Positions 8,139 to 14,744 of a stretch of DNA of 43,586 nucleotides are shown here, piece by piece. Every line of letters begins with the position of its first letter. Position 1 is the first letter of the stretch. Both the position numbers and the translations under genes were made by a program. The stretch covers positions 1-43,586 of IMG/VR virus record IMGVR_UViG_3300017989_000184. One strand, 5' to 3'. The DNA is from a virus. The notes under the pieces were generated by a model that searched no databases, was not told where the DNA came from, and saw nothing but the letters and a program-made list of their open reading frames with translations.

Positions 8139-8152
8139 ACCGGGTCCCCGGT
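8139..8152 (-). terminator. Short hairpin with U-tract on the minus strand
   Basis: ACCGGG-T-CCCCGGT (8139-8152) can form a small hairpin. On the minus strand it is followed by seven T (complement of A 8133-8139), giving a weak terminator shape. No minus-strand gene reaches here, so its role is unclear; it may insulate the promoter at 8184 from antisense transcription. Confidence 0.3.
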
Positions 8153-8183
8153 GAAAAAAAATAATATTTCTATTAAAAAAACC

Positions 8184-8212
8184 TTGACAGGAATAAAAAT
8201 AATCATTATATT
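8184..8212 (+). promoter_or_regulatory. Near-consensus sigma70 promoter for the second early unit
   Basis: A perfect -35 TTGACA (8184-8189) is separated by 17 bases from TATATT (8207-8212). This is the best rightward promoter I see in the window. The expected start point, about 8219-8220, coincides with an ATG at 8220, so the first mRNA may be leaderless. It sits just downstream of the terminator at 8085-8117 and drives the unit containing the DnaJ-like gene and the recombination genes. Confidence 0.8.
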
Positions 8213-8219
8213 ATACAGT

Positions 8220-8405
8220 ATGAAGCCGAGAAACCATAATTTAAGTAAAAAAACGGGCCAGATGAAAATTAACGTAATCAATAAAGAAACCCTTAAAAAT
8301 CTCACAAAAGAGCAGATTGACGATATGATCGACCCGGAGGATCGCGCAATCGTCGAATTATGTCAGGCGTGCAGCTTTTTAAATTTTATCAAAATCAAAA
8401 AATAA
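8220..8405 (+). CDS. Hypothetical small protein (61 aa), possibly leaderless
   Basis: The ATG at 8220 lies at the expected transcription start of the promoter at 8184-8212. An internal ATG at 8262 would give 47 residues with a short leader but no clear ribosome binding site. The product has a basic N-terminus and an acidic helical part (NKETLKNLTKEQIDDMIDPEDRAIVELCQACS). No family recognised. It ends with TAA at 8403-8405, and the DnaJ-like gene continues in the same reading frame only 12 bases later. Confidence 0.5.
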   Translation: MKPRNHNLSKKTGQMKINVINKETLKNLTKEQIDDMIDPEDRAIVELCQACSFLNFIKIKK

Positions 8406-8417
8406 GGACGGGGCAAA

Positions 8418-8936
8418 ATAAAATACTTTACCAATCCAGAGAATATCGAGGCCGCAAGAAAGGAATATTTTAAGCTGGCTTTAGCGAACCACCCGGACAA
8501 GCACGATCAGGACCCGGAATACACGCGGAAATTTCAGGAGATTCAGGACGAGTATGAGCAGATCGTCAAGGCGCTGGAAGCCGGGATCAAGCCGGACGAC
8601 AAGTACAAGTTTACATGGGCTGGCGAAACCATGTTCAAGGACATAATAGATGAAATTATCCGGCGCGGGATCGACGAGCTGGAAATCGAAATCTGCGGAT
8701 CGTGGTTATGGGTCGGCGGAAACACCTTCGCGGTGAAGGATCAGCTTTACGCGATCGGCCTCAAGTATAGCGGCAGCAAGAAAAAATGGTACTACTCAGC
8801 ATACCTCGGCAAACGGCGTCCGCGCGGGTCCAAATCCATGAAGCAAATCCGCAGCGAATACGGATCAATCAAGGTCGAATATGAGGCCCGGAAAGGCTAT
8901 ATGATAAACCGCGAAGAAGAAACGGCGGCAGCTTAA
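8418..8936 (+). CDS. DnaJ-like (J-domain) phage protein with apparent AUA start
   Basis: The frame opens after TAA 8403-8405 and contains no ATG, GTG or TTG before the J-domain. The conserved N-terminus of this phage family, of the form M-K-Y-F, reads here I-K-Y-F from ATA 8418, with AAGGA (8404-8408) nine bases upstream. The J-domain follows, with HPD at residues 25-27, then EIQDEYE. The C-terminal half has the usual WLWVGG and LKYSGSKKKWYYS segments. J-domain proteins recruit and stimulate Hsp70 (DnaK); phage versions lack the Gly/Phe and zinc domains. The first ATG (8631) would remove the whole J-domain. Translation by AUA initiation, readthrough of the in-frame TAA, or a loss of the start codon are the options. 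The product would be 172 residues. Confidence 0.65.
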   Translation: MKYFTNPENIEAARKEYFKLALANHPDKHDQDPEYTRKFQEIQDEYEQIVKALEAGIKPDDKYKFTWAGETMFKDIIDEIIRRGIDELEIEICGSWLWVGGNTFAVKDQLYAIGLKYSGSKKKWYYSAYLGKRRPRGSKSMKQIRSEYGSIKVEYEARKGYMINREEETAAA

Positions 8937-8942
8937 ATTTAA

Positions 8943-8973
8943 CCGGGGACCGGGGCGCGGGTCCCGGTCCCGG
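8943..8973 (+). other. GC-rich hairpin next to a ribosome binding site
   Basis: CCGGGGACCGGG (8943-8954) can pair with CCCGGTCCCGG (8963-8973) with one bulged base. The 3' arm runs into GGAGGG (8972-8977), the ribosome binding site of the gene at 8984. No T-tract follows, so it is more likely to affect translation or RNA stability than to terminate. Confidence 0.4.
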
Positions 8974-8983
8974 AGGGCTGCAG

Positions 8984-9190
8984 ATGGAAATTATTTTTTT
9001 GATATTCGGGATCGTCGTTTTATGCGGCTGGCCCTACCATCTTTACACCGTAATAAAACGCCATAATACCCCGAATTATATCAGGCTCCAGCGGATCACT
9101 GATAACCAGTTTCATCTTACTATCAAAAACGACTCCGGGCTGCATACCGCTATTTTAAGAAAGGTTTATAATGTCAAATTTGAGGATTAG
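8984..9190 (+). CDS. Small membrane protein (68 aa)
   Basis: GGAGGG (8972-8977) precedes ATG 8984. The N-terminus is one hydrophobic segment (IIFLIFGIVVLCGWPYHLY) that would span a membrane or act as a signal anchor; the rest is a polar, beta-rich domain (FHLTIKNDSGLHTAILRKVYNVKFED). It overlaps the nuclease start at 9171 by 20 bases. No family recognised. Confidence 0.6.
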   Translation: MEIIFLIFGIVVLCGWPYHLYTVIKRHNTPNYIRLQRITDNQFHLTIKNDSGLHTAILRKVYNVKFED

Positions 9191-9983
9191 AGTTTCAACG
9201 CTTCCAAGTTATTTCGACTGCCCACGGCGCGCGATTGCCCGGACGTTTCGGCGGCTTATCGAGGACGAGGGATACAAGCTGAATCCGTTAATTACTGGAG
9301 TCGCGCCGGTCCTCGGGACCGCCATTCATGCAGGCACCGGGCATATTCTGGAAAACAAAAAAAATACCGGCGTGCCTGCAAACATGGCGGACGGGGAGGA
9401 GGTCGCGATCCTGAATTTCCGGGACGGGATCAAAGAGGGCGTTGAATGGGACGCGACAACGCCGCGCCAAAATGACGGCGAAAAGCAGATCAGGATCATT
9501 AATACCGCATATTATAAACAGGTCCAGCCGAAAATTATGCCGGTCGCGCTGGAGATTCCAATGAAAGCTAATCTCGGCGACGGCTTTATTCTGTCAGGCC
9601 ATGCGGACATATTGACGGCGATCGCGGTCCGCGATACAAAGACAGGCACGCGGGTTTCAGATTACCAATCTCAGATCGGCGGATACTCTTTACTCGCGAA
9701 ATCAAACGGGCAACCCAAAAAATATGGCTACATGGATTTTTTGCCGCGCGTGCCTCTCAATAAACCATATCCGGGCGCAAGGGAAATAGTATATGATCTG
9801 AAAATCGGAGAGCTGACCGCGCATAATATTACTATGAGAATGAAATTAGAGGTTCAAAACTTTATTCAAACAAAGGAGGCTTGGAGGATACCGGCGAACC
9901 CGTTATCAATGCTATGTAGTAAAAAATATTGCCCGGCGCACGGGACGGAATTTTGCGAGCTATGCCGAAAGAAAGGGAATTAA
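9171..9983 (+). CDS. Cas4/RecB-like PD-(D/E)XK nuclease with Cys cluster (270 aa)
   Basis: Nuclease motifs in order: H53 in GTAIHAG, D146 in LSGHADIL, D155-x-K157 in VRDTKTG, and the Q-x3-Y-type motif in YQSQIGGY (165-172). One Cys near the N-terminus (FDCPRR, C17) and a C-terminal cluster (C249, C254, C262, C265) match the layout of Fe-S-binding Cas4/AddB-type nucleases. It would resect double-stranded ends to give single strands for the Bet annealase two genes downstream, the usual exonuclease-annealase pairing. AAAGG precedes ATG 9171 closely. Metal and Fe-S binding are inferred from the motif pattern. Confidence 0.88.
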   Translation: MSNLRIRVSTLPSYFDCPRRAIARTFRRLIEDEGYKLNPLITGVAPVLGTAIHAGTGHILENKKNTGVPANMADGEEVAILNFRDGIKEGVEWDATTPRQNDGEKQIRIINTAYYKQVQPKIMPVALEIPMKANLGDGFILSGHADILTAIAVRDTKTGTRVSDYQSQIGGYSLLAKSNGQPKKYGYMDFLPRVPLNKPYPGAREIVYDLKIGELTAHNITMRMKLEVQNFIQTKEAWRIPANPLSMLCSKKYCPAHGTEFCELCRKKGN

Positions 9984-9984
9984 C

Positions 9985-10188
9985 ATGGCGGCAGTATATT
10001 CAGAATTTATCGACTATAAAACGGGCGACCCGGTTGCCGGGTTTCACCAGCTCGAAAATATAGTAAGGAGGTTTTTAGAGAGGGAAAATGCCGAGCTGAT
10101 ATCATTCAGCCATTCAATAATTCCGGTCCATCACGAATTTATGTATTTAGTGACCGGGATAATTTTTTATAAACCATTAAAAAAATAG
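9985..10188 (+). CDS. Hypothetical protein (67 aa)
   Basis: ATG 9985 lies one base after the nuclease stop. The product is a small alpha/beta protein (EFIDYKTGDPVAGFHQLENIVRRFLERENAELISFSHS) with a hydrophobic C-terminal strand (YLVTGIIFYKPL). It lies between the nuclease and Bet and may be an accessory of the recombination module; no family recognised. Confidence 0.55.
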   Translation: MAAVYSEFIDYKTGDPVAGFHQLENIVRRFLERENAELISFSHSIIPVHHEFMYLVTGIIFYKPLKK

Positions 10189-10199
10189 GAGGCCATTCA

Positions 10200-11159
10200 A
10201 TGGCAGAAGAACAGAGGACGGGCGACCAGCAGAAAACCGGCGCGCTCACAACCGTAAATAAGGCGACCAGATCGCTTTCAAAAACGCTGGCGGATCGCTT
10301 TGGGACAGATCCGGCGCATCTTATAGAGGCGCTGAAAATGGTCGCGTTCAAAAACGCGAGCATAACCACGCCGCAGCTTGTCGGACTCATGATCGTTGCC
10401 GACCAGTATAAACTCAATCCATTTACCCGCGAGCTGCACGCCTACCCGGATAAGCAGGGCGGGATCGTGCCGATCGTCGGCGTTGATGGATGGACCCGGA
10501 TCATGAATGAAAATCCGCAATATGACGGTATCGAATTCCGGGAATCTGAAAACATCATTCAAATTGATGAATACGCGAAAAACTGCCCGGAGTGGATCGA
10601 GTCTGTGATTTACAGAAAAGATCGAAACCATCCAGTGGTTGTCAGGGAATATCTCGACGAGTCATATCGCAAACGGATCGAGGTAAAAAAGCCCAATCAG
10701 GCCCCCTATTTCGTCAATACCCCGTGGCAGACCCATACAAAAAGGATGCTGCGAAATAAAGCCATAATTCAGGGCGCGCGGGTTGCTTTTGGATACTCCG
10801 GGATTTATGACGCGGACGAGGGGCGCGACGTGGTTAAGGCGCGCGAGGCTGAATTTGAGATAGTGAACGGACCAGACGTTGTAACCCCGGAGGCCCCTGA
10901 AAAGCAGCCCCCGGCGCCTGCCGCAGCAGCGGCGGCTGGAGTAAGGGAGCCGGAAAATCTGCAGCAGCCCCCGGCGCAGCCCCCCAAGCAATCCCGCAGA
11001 AAAAGATCTGGAAAGAAGCAGCAGGCCCCGGCAGCAGCACCGGCAGAAGCACCGGACCCGGCGCCCGCAGCAGCACCGGCAGCAGGCGAAAGCGCTCCGC
11101 CGCCTCTTGCGGAACCCGGAAAAGCGGCGAAAGAGTTAGATCAGCTTGACTTATTTTAA
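10200..11159 (+). CDS. bet: Bet/RecT-family single-strand annealing protein
   Basis: This 319-residue protein has AGGAGG upstream of ATG 10200. The conserved core is clear: a segment around DPAHLIEALKMVAFK, then LVGLMIVADQYKLNPFTREL, AYPDKQGGIVPIVGVDGW and NPQYDGIEF, all typical of lambda Bet-type annealases. It pairs complementary single strands in phage recombination. Residues after about 225 form a long Ala/Pro/Lys tail ending in an acidic tip (ELDQLDLF). That tip resembles the SSB-type acidic C-terminus used for partner docking (inference). It follows the PD-(D/E)XK nuclease and precedes a Rad50-like ATPase, forming a recombination cassette. Confidence 0.93.
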   Translation: MAEEQRTGDQQKTGALTTVNKATRSLSKTLADRFGTDPAHLIEALKMVAFKNASITTPQLVGLMIVADQYKLNPFTRELHAYPDKQGGIVPIVGVDGWTRIMNENPQYDGIEFRESENIIQIDEYAKNCPEWIESVIYRKDRNHPVVVREYLDESYRKRIEVKKPNQAPYFVNTPWQTHTKRMLRNKAIIQGARVAFGYSGIYDADEGRDVVKAREAEFEIVNGPDVVTPEAPEKQPPAPAAAAAAGVREPENLQQPPAQPPKQSRRKRSGKKQQAPAAAPAEAPDPAPAAAPAAGESAPPPLAEPGKAAKELDQLDLF

Positions 11160-11164
11160 ACCCG

Positions 11165-11212
11165 GCTGGTCCCCGGTTGTGACTGCCCCGTCCTCCGGGG
11201 ACCGGCTTTATT
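11165..11212 (+). terminator. Hairpin after bet, terminator or attenuator
   Basis: GCTGGTCCCCGG (11165-11176) pairs with CCGGGGACCGGC (11195-11206), 12 bp with one T-G wobble and an 18-base loop, followed by TTTATT. It lies in the 64-base gap between bet and the Rad50-like gene. The short T-run suggests partial termination or mRNA protection. Confidence 0.6.
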
Positions 11213-11223
11213 GAAAGGATACC

Positions 11224-12855
11224 ATGAAAATTAAAATTTCAAACTTTCGCGGGATCAAGGAGGCCGAATTCGAGCCCCCGAAGATTGCCGCAATTTTCGC
11301 GGACAACCACGCCGGGAAAACGAGCTTGATTCAGGCTTTGCAGGCGGCATTGACCGGCGAAACAATCCCGCTGGATATAACCAAAAAGCAGATTTCAATG
11401 CTGGTACACTCCGGCAGCGCGTCAGGTCTGGTCCAGATAGAGGCCGGGGAATCCAATACGAGGGTAATTTACCCGGAGGCCAAGCTTTCGACCGCAGGGA
11501 CCCCGCCAAAGGCTTCAGGATACGCCGCAGGGCTGGAGTCGATATTAACCCGGACCACAGACCGGCCCAATGTATTCGCGGAATATCTTAAAACCCTGCC
11601 GACAAAGGATCAGCTTATAAACAGGCTCAAGGACCCTGAAATGGTCGCCCGGATATGGGAAACCATTGAGGCGCAGGGCTGGGACGCCGCATTTTCGAAC
11701 GCAAAGGAAAAGGGCGCGCGTCTCAAGGGTCAATGGGAAATGATTACCGGGGAAAATTGGGGAGTCAGAAAGGCCGAGAGCTGGACCGCCCCGGCCTATG
11801 ACAATTCAATGACAAAGGTTGATCTGGAAAAGCGAGTTCAGGATGCTCGGGAATGGTTAGAGGCCGCGATAAGTTTTGAAGCCGTCAGCGAGGCCGAGAT
11901 CGAACGCCTTGAAAGCGAGTCAAAGGGCGCTGACGAGCTGATCGCGGAGCGCCAGAATCTTGAAAATCTCCGCGCCGGTTTCGAAAAACAGAAGATCGCG
12001 GTCGAGGAAAAAATTGCAGGGCGCGACTCCGGGGAAACGGTTGAACCGTGTCCGCATTGTAACAAGGAAATCGTAATAACCGCAAAGCGCAAGCTGAAAA
12101 AATGGCATTCAATCGGATCAATATCTGAAACGGATATCCAGAAATTCAGACAGGACGCGATCGGCTATCAGCGCGAAATGGATAAAATCGATCGCGCCAT
12201 AGCCGAAAATTCTGAAAAGTCACGGCGCGCCGCAGACGCCATGAAAAAGCTCGAACAGATCAAAAAGAAAGGAGCCGGGGATAAGCCACAAAAAACCGTT
12301 GAGGACTGCCGCAAGGAGCTGCAGAGCGCAGAAGAAAAATTAAAGGCGGTCGAGGATACATACAAAGCGGAAACGCTGAAAAACGGGATCGCGGTTAATA
12401 AAGAAATATCTGAGGTGCTTGCCCCGAGCGGTCTGCGCGCAGAGTGTTTAAAGCGCGCACTATCTGAAATAAATGGCGTGCTGCGGGTATTATGTGACGT
12501 CTCGGGCTGGGAGCTTGTCGAGGTTCAGGATGATCTAAGCATCACCTATAACGGAATGATCCTCGGTCCGAATTATAAAAAATCACTATGCAGCGAGTCA
12601 GAATATTACCGGGCCGAAATCATACTCCAGATCGCGTTTGCAATGAAGGATAATTCAGATTTTATCCTGATAGACCGGGCGGACCTTCTTGACAAGTCCG
12701 GTCGCAACGGGTTATTCAGGATTTTGGGAAGATGCAGTAAAAATGTTGTTGTCGCGTTTACATGGCTGGAGGGTCGCGACGCGATCCCGGACCTTTCCAA
12801 AATCCACGGCGCTGCATACTGGATCGAGAAAGGAGTCCTGCACAATGGGAAATAA
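11224..12855 (+). CDS. Rad50/SbcC-like ATPase with zinc hook (543 aa)
   Basis: An SMC-type ATPase in miniature: N-terminal FRGIKEAEF, Walker A FADNHAGKTS (25-34), about 250 residues of charged coiled coil interrupted by a CPHC zinc hook (276-279), a signature-like LCSESEYYRAE (455-465), and Walker B FILIDRADLLD (480-490). In Rad50 the Walker B Asp is followed by the catalytic Glu; here the residue after the Asp is Arg, so ATP turnover may be weak or supported by another acid. The chain is much shorter than SbcC/Rad50 because the coiled coil is short. No SbcD/Mre11 nuclease gene is nearby; the PD-(D/E)XK nuclease could fill that role (inference). GAAAGGAT precedes ATG 11224. Confidence 0.85.
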   Translation: MKIKISNFRGIKEAEFEPPKIAAIFADNHAGKTSLIQALQAALTGETIPLDITKKQISMLVHSGSASGLVQIEAGESNTRVIYPEAKLSTAGTPPKASGYAAGLESILTRTTDRPNVFAEYLKTLPTKDQLINRLKDPEMVARIWETIEAQGWDAAFSNAKEKGARLKGQWEMITGENWGVRKAESWTAPAYDNSMTKVDLEKRVQDAREWLEAAISFEAVSEAEIERLESESKGADELIAERQNLENLRAGFEKQKIAVEEKIAGRDSGETVEPCPHCNKEIVITAKRKLKKWHSIGSISETDIQKFRQDAIGYQREMDKIDRAIAENSEKSRRAADAMKKLEQIKKKGAGDKPQKTVEDCRKELQSAEEKLKAVEDTYKAETLKNGIAVNKEISEVLAPSGLRAECLKRALSEINGVLRVLCDVSGWELVEVQDDLSITYNGMILGPNYKKSLCSESEYYRAEIILQIAFAMKDNSDFILIDRADLLDKSGRNGLFRILGRCSKNVVVAFTWLEGRDAIPDLSKIHGAAYWIEKGVLHNGK

Positions 12856-13054
12856 AAATGATACCGGACTGCTCACTCCAGAGCAATTATCTGAACGCTG
12901 GCAAGGAAAAATAAAGCCATCCACGTTGGCCCAATGGAGGTACGAGGGCAAGGGGCCGCCGGTCACAAAGATCGGGAATAAGATTTTTTATGCCGAAGCT
13001 TCGATCGAAGTTTGGGAAAGAGCGCAGGAAACTCGCGTTAAGCGTGCGTTATAG
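12845..13054 (+). CDS. Helix-turn-helix excisionase-like protein (69 aa)
   Basis: The ATG at 12845 overlaps the end of the ATPase gene and has AAAGGAG (12830-12836) upstream. The sequence LLTPEQLSERW ... TLAQWRYEGKGPP ... KIGNKIFYAEASIEVWERA is the MerR-like winged helix (HTH_17) pattern of phage excisionases and small regulators. It binds DNA, as an excisionase or a transcription factor. No integrase accompanies it in the window, so regulation is more likely than excision. Confidence 0.8.
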   Translation: MGNKNDTGLLTPEQLSERWQGKIKPSTLAQWRYEGKGPPVTKIGNKIFYAEASIEVWERAQETRVKRAL

Positions 13055-13066
13055 TATTATATAAAA
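13022..13066 (+). promoter_or_regulatory. Weak candidate promoter before the AT-richer gene group
   Basis: TTAAGC (13039-13044) and TATAAA (13061-13066, within TATTATATAAAA) are 16 bases apart. The -10 is good but the -35 is poor. It would serve the gene at 13130 and its neighbours, which differ in base composition from the genes before them. Confidence 0.25.
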
Positions 13067-13129
13067 TGTTCATTATAGTTGTAGTTGTCTGTGCGGGGTG
13101 TAGGGCCAACCGCTTTAAGGAGGTGTGAA

Positions 13130-13345
13130 ATGAAAAGTTCTATTGAAGATGCCATTGACAAAAGCAGGAAAGTAGTAGCTCAATTTACGCTTGAAGGACA
13201 GGGAATTTCTCCTACTGTTCGCATCCTTGAAAATCAAATTGTAATCATGGCATGGCTAGAGGGTGTTCACAAAAAAATTAAAGCGATTGAAAAAGCCGTG
13301 TCTATTTCCCCCTCAACAGACAACAGCGCTAACGGCAAAGGGTGA
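13130..13345 (+). CDS. Hypothetical protein (71 aa)
   Basis: The start is placed at ATG 13130 because of an excellent ribosome binding site, AAGGAGGTG (13117-13125), directly upstream; a longer frame from GTG 13085 has none. The product is a soluble alpha/beta protein (SSIEDAIDKSRKVV, then EGVHKKIKAIEKAVSIS) with no recognised family. It begins a stretch (13,055-14,007) with lower GC than the preceding genes, suggesting a separately acquired group. Confidence 0.6.
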   Translation: MKSSIEDAIDKSRKVVAQFTLEGQGISPTVRILENQIVIMAWLEGVHKKIKAIEKAVSISPSTDNSANGKG

Positions 13346-13348
13346 TTT

Positions 13349-13681
13349 ATGCAATACGGTAAAGAATGGCGAAAAATGAACAAGTGGGTCAAGTCCAACA
13401 TTCAATATTTGGTTTGCGAAAATGATGAATGTCAAGGAACGGCAGGGCTTACCCTTCATCATTTTATTACTCGCAATGAAAGAAGGTCGCATCCAGAGAT
13501 TGGCGATATGCCAGAATATTGGATCGTGCTATGCCATTCTTGTCACTGGTATGCGAACCGCTATCCGTATCAGCCATTTCAAGTTAATAAAAGGATTGAA
13601 ATTGAAAAAATATTACATGATGGTTTTTCTGCTACAGAATCACTCACGGTTCATATGGCTGAAAAATCACTTTTGCCGTAG
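13349..13681 (+). CDS. HNH endonuclease-like protein (110 aa)
   Basis: The HNH frame is visible: a first Cys pair (CENDEC), then LTLHHFITR with the catalytic-type His pair, an Asn/His-containing loop (RNERRSHPE), and the closing zinc half (IVLCHSCHWYAN). HNH enzymes nick or cut DNA; small phage ones are homing-like or act with terminase. This one is far from the terminase genes, in an AT-richer group of small genes, so a mobile or accessory role is more likely. It starts three bases after the previous stop. Confidence 0.75.
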   Translation: MQYGKEWRKMNKWVKSNIQYLVCENDECQGTAGLTLHHFITRNERRSHPEIGDMPEYWIVLCHSCHWYANRYPYQPFQVNKRIEIEKILHDGFSATESLTVHMAEKSLLP

Positions 13682-13737
13682 CGCAAACGTTGTGCAATCC
13701 AGTGTAGAGACATCCATAATTCAAAAAGGACAATTTA

Positions 13738-14007
13738 ATGTATCAAATAATCATAAGCCATAATGAGTTAAGCGGCCATATAAAAACCGTCGAGCTATTA
13801 AATAAATTTGGAATTTCGCATATTACAAAAATAAATGATAAAGAAATGATATGCGATTGCGGCGATTATATCGGTCCCGGACAAAAAGATTATGCAGTCA
13901 TAAATGGCAAGGCCGTGTGCATTGATTGTTACGAAACCGGCGGGGATGGCAAGAGCATAAGCGGAGAGCGCGGCGCAAGCGCTGAAACCCTTTCCGACAT
14001 GGAATAA
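13738..14007 (+). CDS. Hypothetical protein with zinc-ribbon-like Cys pairs (89 aa)
   Basis: The last rightward gene. AAAAAGGACA lies upstream of ATG 13738. It contains CDCG and, about 20 residues later, CIDCYE, which could bind one zinc. The N-terminus looks like an alpha/beta unit (YQIIISHNELSGHIKTVELLNKFGI). No family recognised. It ends 30 bases before the convergent terminator. Confidence 0.55.
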   Translation: MYQIIISHNELSGHIKTVELLNKFGISHITKINDKEMICDCGDYIGPGQKDYAVINGKAVCIDCYETGGDGKSISGERGASAETLSDME

Positions 14008-14037
14008 ACCAATTTGCAAAAATCTATCAAGATAAAA

Positions 14038-14069
14038 GACAAGGGGGAGCCGTCGGCTCCCCCGTTGTC
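14038..14069. terminator. Convergent (bidirectional) terminator hairpin between early and late operons
   Basis: GACAA-GGGGGAGCC (14038-14051) pairs with GGCTCCCCC-G-TTGTC (14055-14069) around a 3-base loop, one bulged base. On the minus strand it is followed by TTTTATC. The rightward early genes end at 14007 and the leftward late genes end at 14107, so the hairpin sits exactly between two converging units. The rest of 14,008-14,106 holds nothing else I can name. Confidence 0.85.
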
Positions 14070-14106
14070 TCGGGCCAAAGGACGGGTCAGTCTTTTAGGC
14101 CACAAT

Positions 14107-14322
14107 TCAAAAAGGTAGATTCCAGCCGAATTTCTTTTTAGCCAGATTTTTCAGATAATTTATTGCTGCAATGCAGCCGGTGACGAGCGTTGCGTCATTC
14201 ACTCCGGGCAGCTCGTTAATCTCCGGCGCGATCGATTTTATGCCTGCCGCCAGCGCGGTCCCAAGAACCGGGACGATCCCGGCTTTTCTTATCCCGTGGA
14301 TATGAGAGTATTTTGAACCCAT
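14107..14322 (-). CDS. Small hydrophobic protein next to endolysin, possible holin (71 aa)
   Basis: AAAAGGAGG (14332-14340, minus strand) precedes the ATG at 14322, which overlaps the stop of the M15 gene (TAATG). The product has two moderately hydrophobic stretches (AGIVPVLGTALAAGI and NDATLVTGCIAAINYL) and a basic tail (LAKKKFGW). Position after the endolysin and partial hydrophobicity suggest a holin or other lysis accessory, but the segments are marginal for membrane spans. It is the last gene of the late operon. Confidence 0.5.
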   Translation of the reverse strand: MGSKYSHIHGIRKAGIVPVLGTALAAGIKSIAPEINELPGVNDATLVTGCIAAINYLKNLAKKKFGWNLPF

Positions 14323-14744
14323 TAATATAACCTCCTTTTTGTGATCTCGAAATGCGGCAAATCATTGAACCGCTGATCGTTCAAGTCTGTATCCGAATCC
14401 CAATCGCCCCCCCAGCGAATACAATGTTTCATTTTTCCCTGTCTTTTCAGCATGATCGCAATACCAAGGATCACCCCGGCAAAAAATCTCATACGCGGCG
14501 TATTTTTCCAATCAATGGGATACGGTACAACGTCAACCGCCTCGGACGGCAATTTATTATGCTTACTCTCCGGGTATTTAAGTTTTGAAAGCCCGTTTTT
14601 ACACGCTTCCATTTGTGCTTTCCAGCCGCGCCGTCCGCAGATAATTGAAACGTCGATATATTTTATTACCTCATTGAACAGAGTTTGCAGGTCTTCATGG
14701 CACCCGGAAAGTCTGCGCTTTGAGGTTGTTCCAAATTTTGGCAT
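14322..14744 (-). CDS. M15-family peptidoglycan endopeptidase (endolysin), 140 aa
   Basis: M15/VanY-type zinc peptidase motifs are present: SKHNKLPSEAVDVVPYP (H62 and D71) and DLPHFEI (H131), with the RWGGDWD segment between. This is the compact fold of phage L-alanyl-D-glutamate endopeptidases, cutting the stem peptide at lysis. There is no signal peptide, so release probably needs a holin. It overlaps the upstream YkuD-like gene by 79 bases. The metal-binding set looks complete. Confidence 0.88.
   Translation of the reverse strand: MPKFGTTSKRRLSGCHEDLQTLFNEVIKYIDVSIICGRRGWKAQMEACKNGLSKLKYPESKHNKLPSEAVDVVPYPIDWKNTPRMRFFAGVILGIAIMLKRQGKMKHCIRWGGDWDSDTDLNDQRFNDLPHFEITKRRLY

Noticed and set aside
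8151-8219. Upstream extension of the small gene at 8220
   Set aside because: It would run through the -35 and -10 of the strong promoter, so it cannot be in the transcript from that promoter.
13066-13128. 20-codon open frame with a hydrophobic stretch (MFIIVVVVCAGC)
   Set aside because: It lies just before a strong ribosome binding site and could be a leader peptide or micro-lipoprotein, but it is too short to support and lacks a site of its own.
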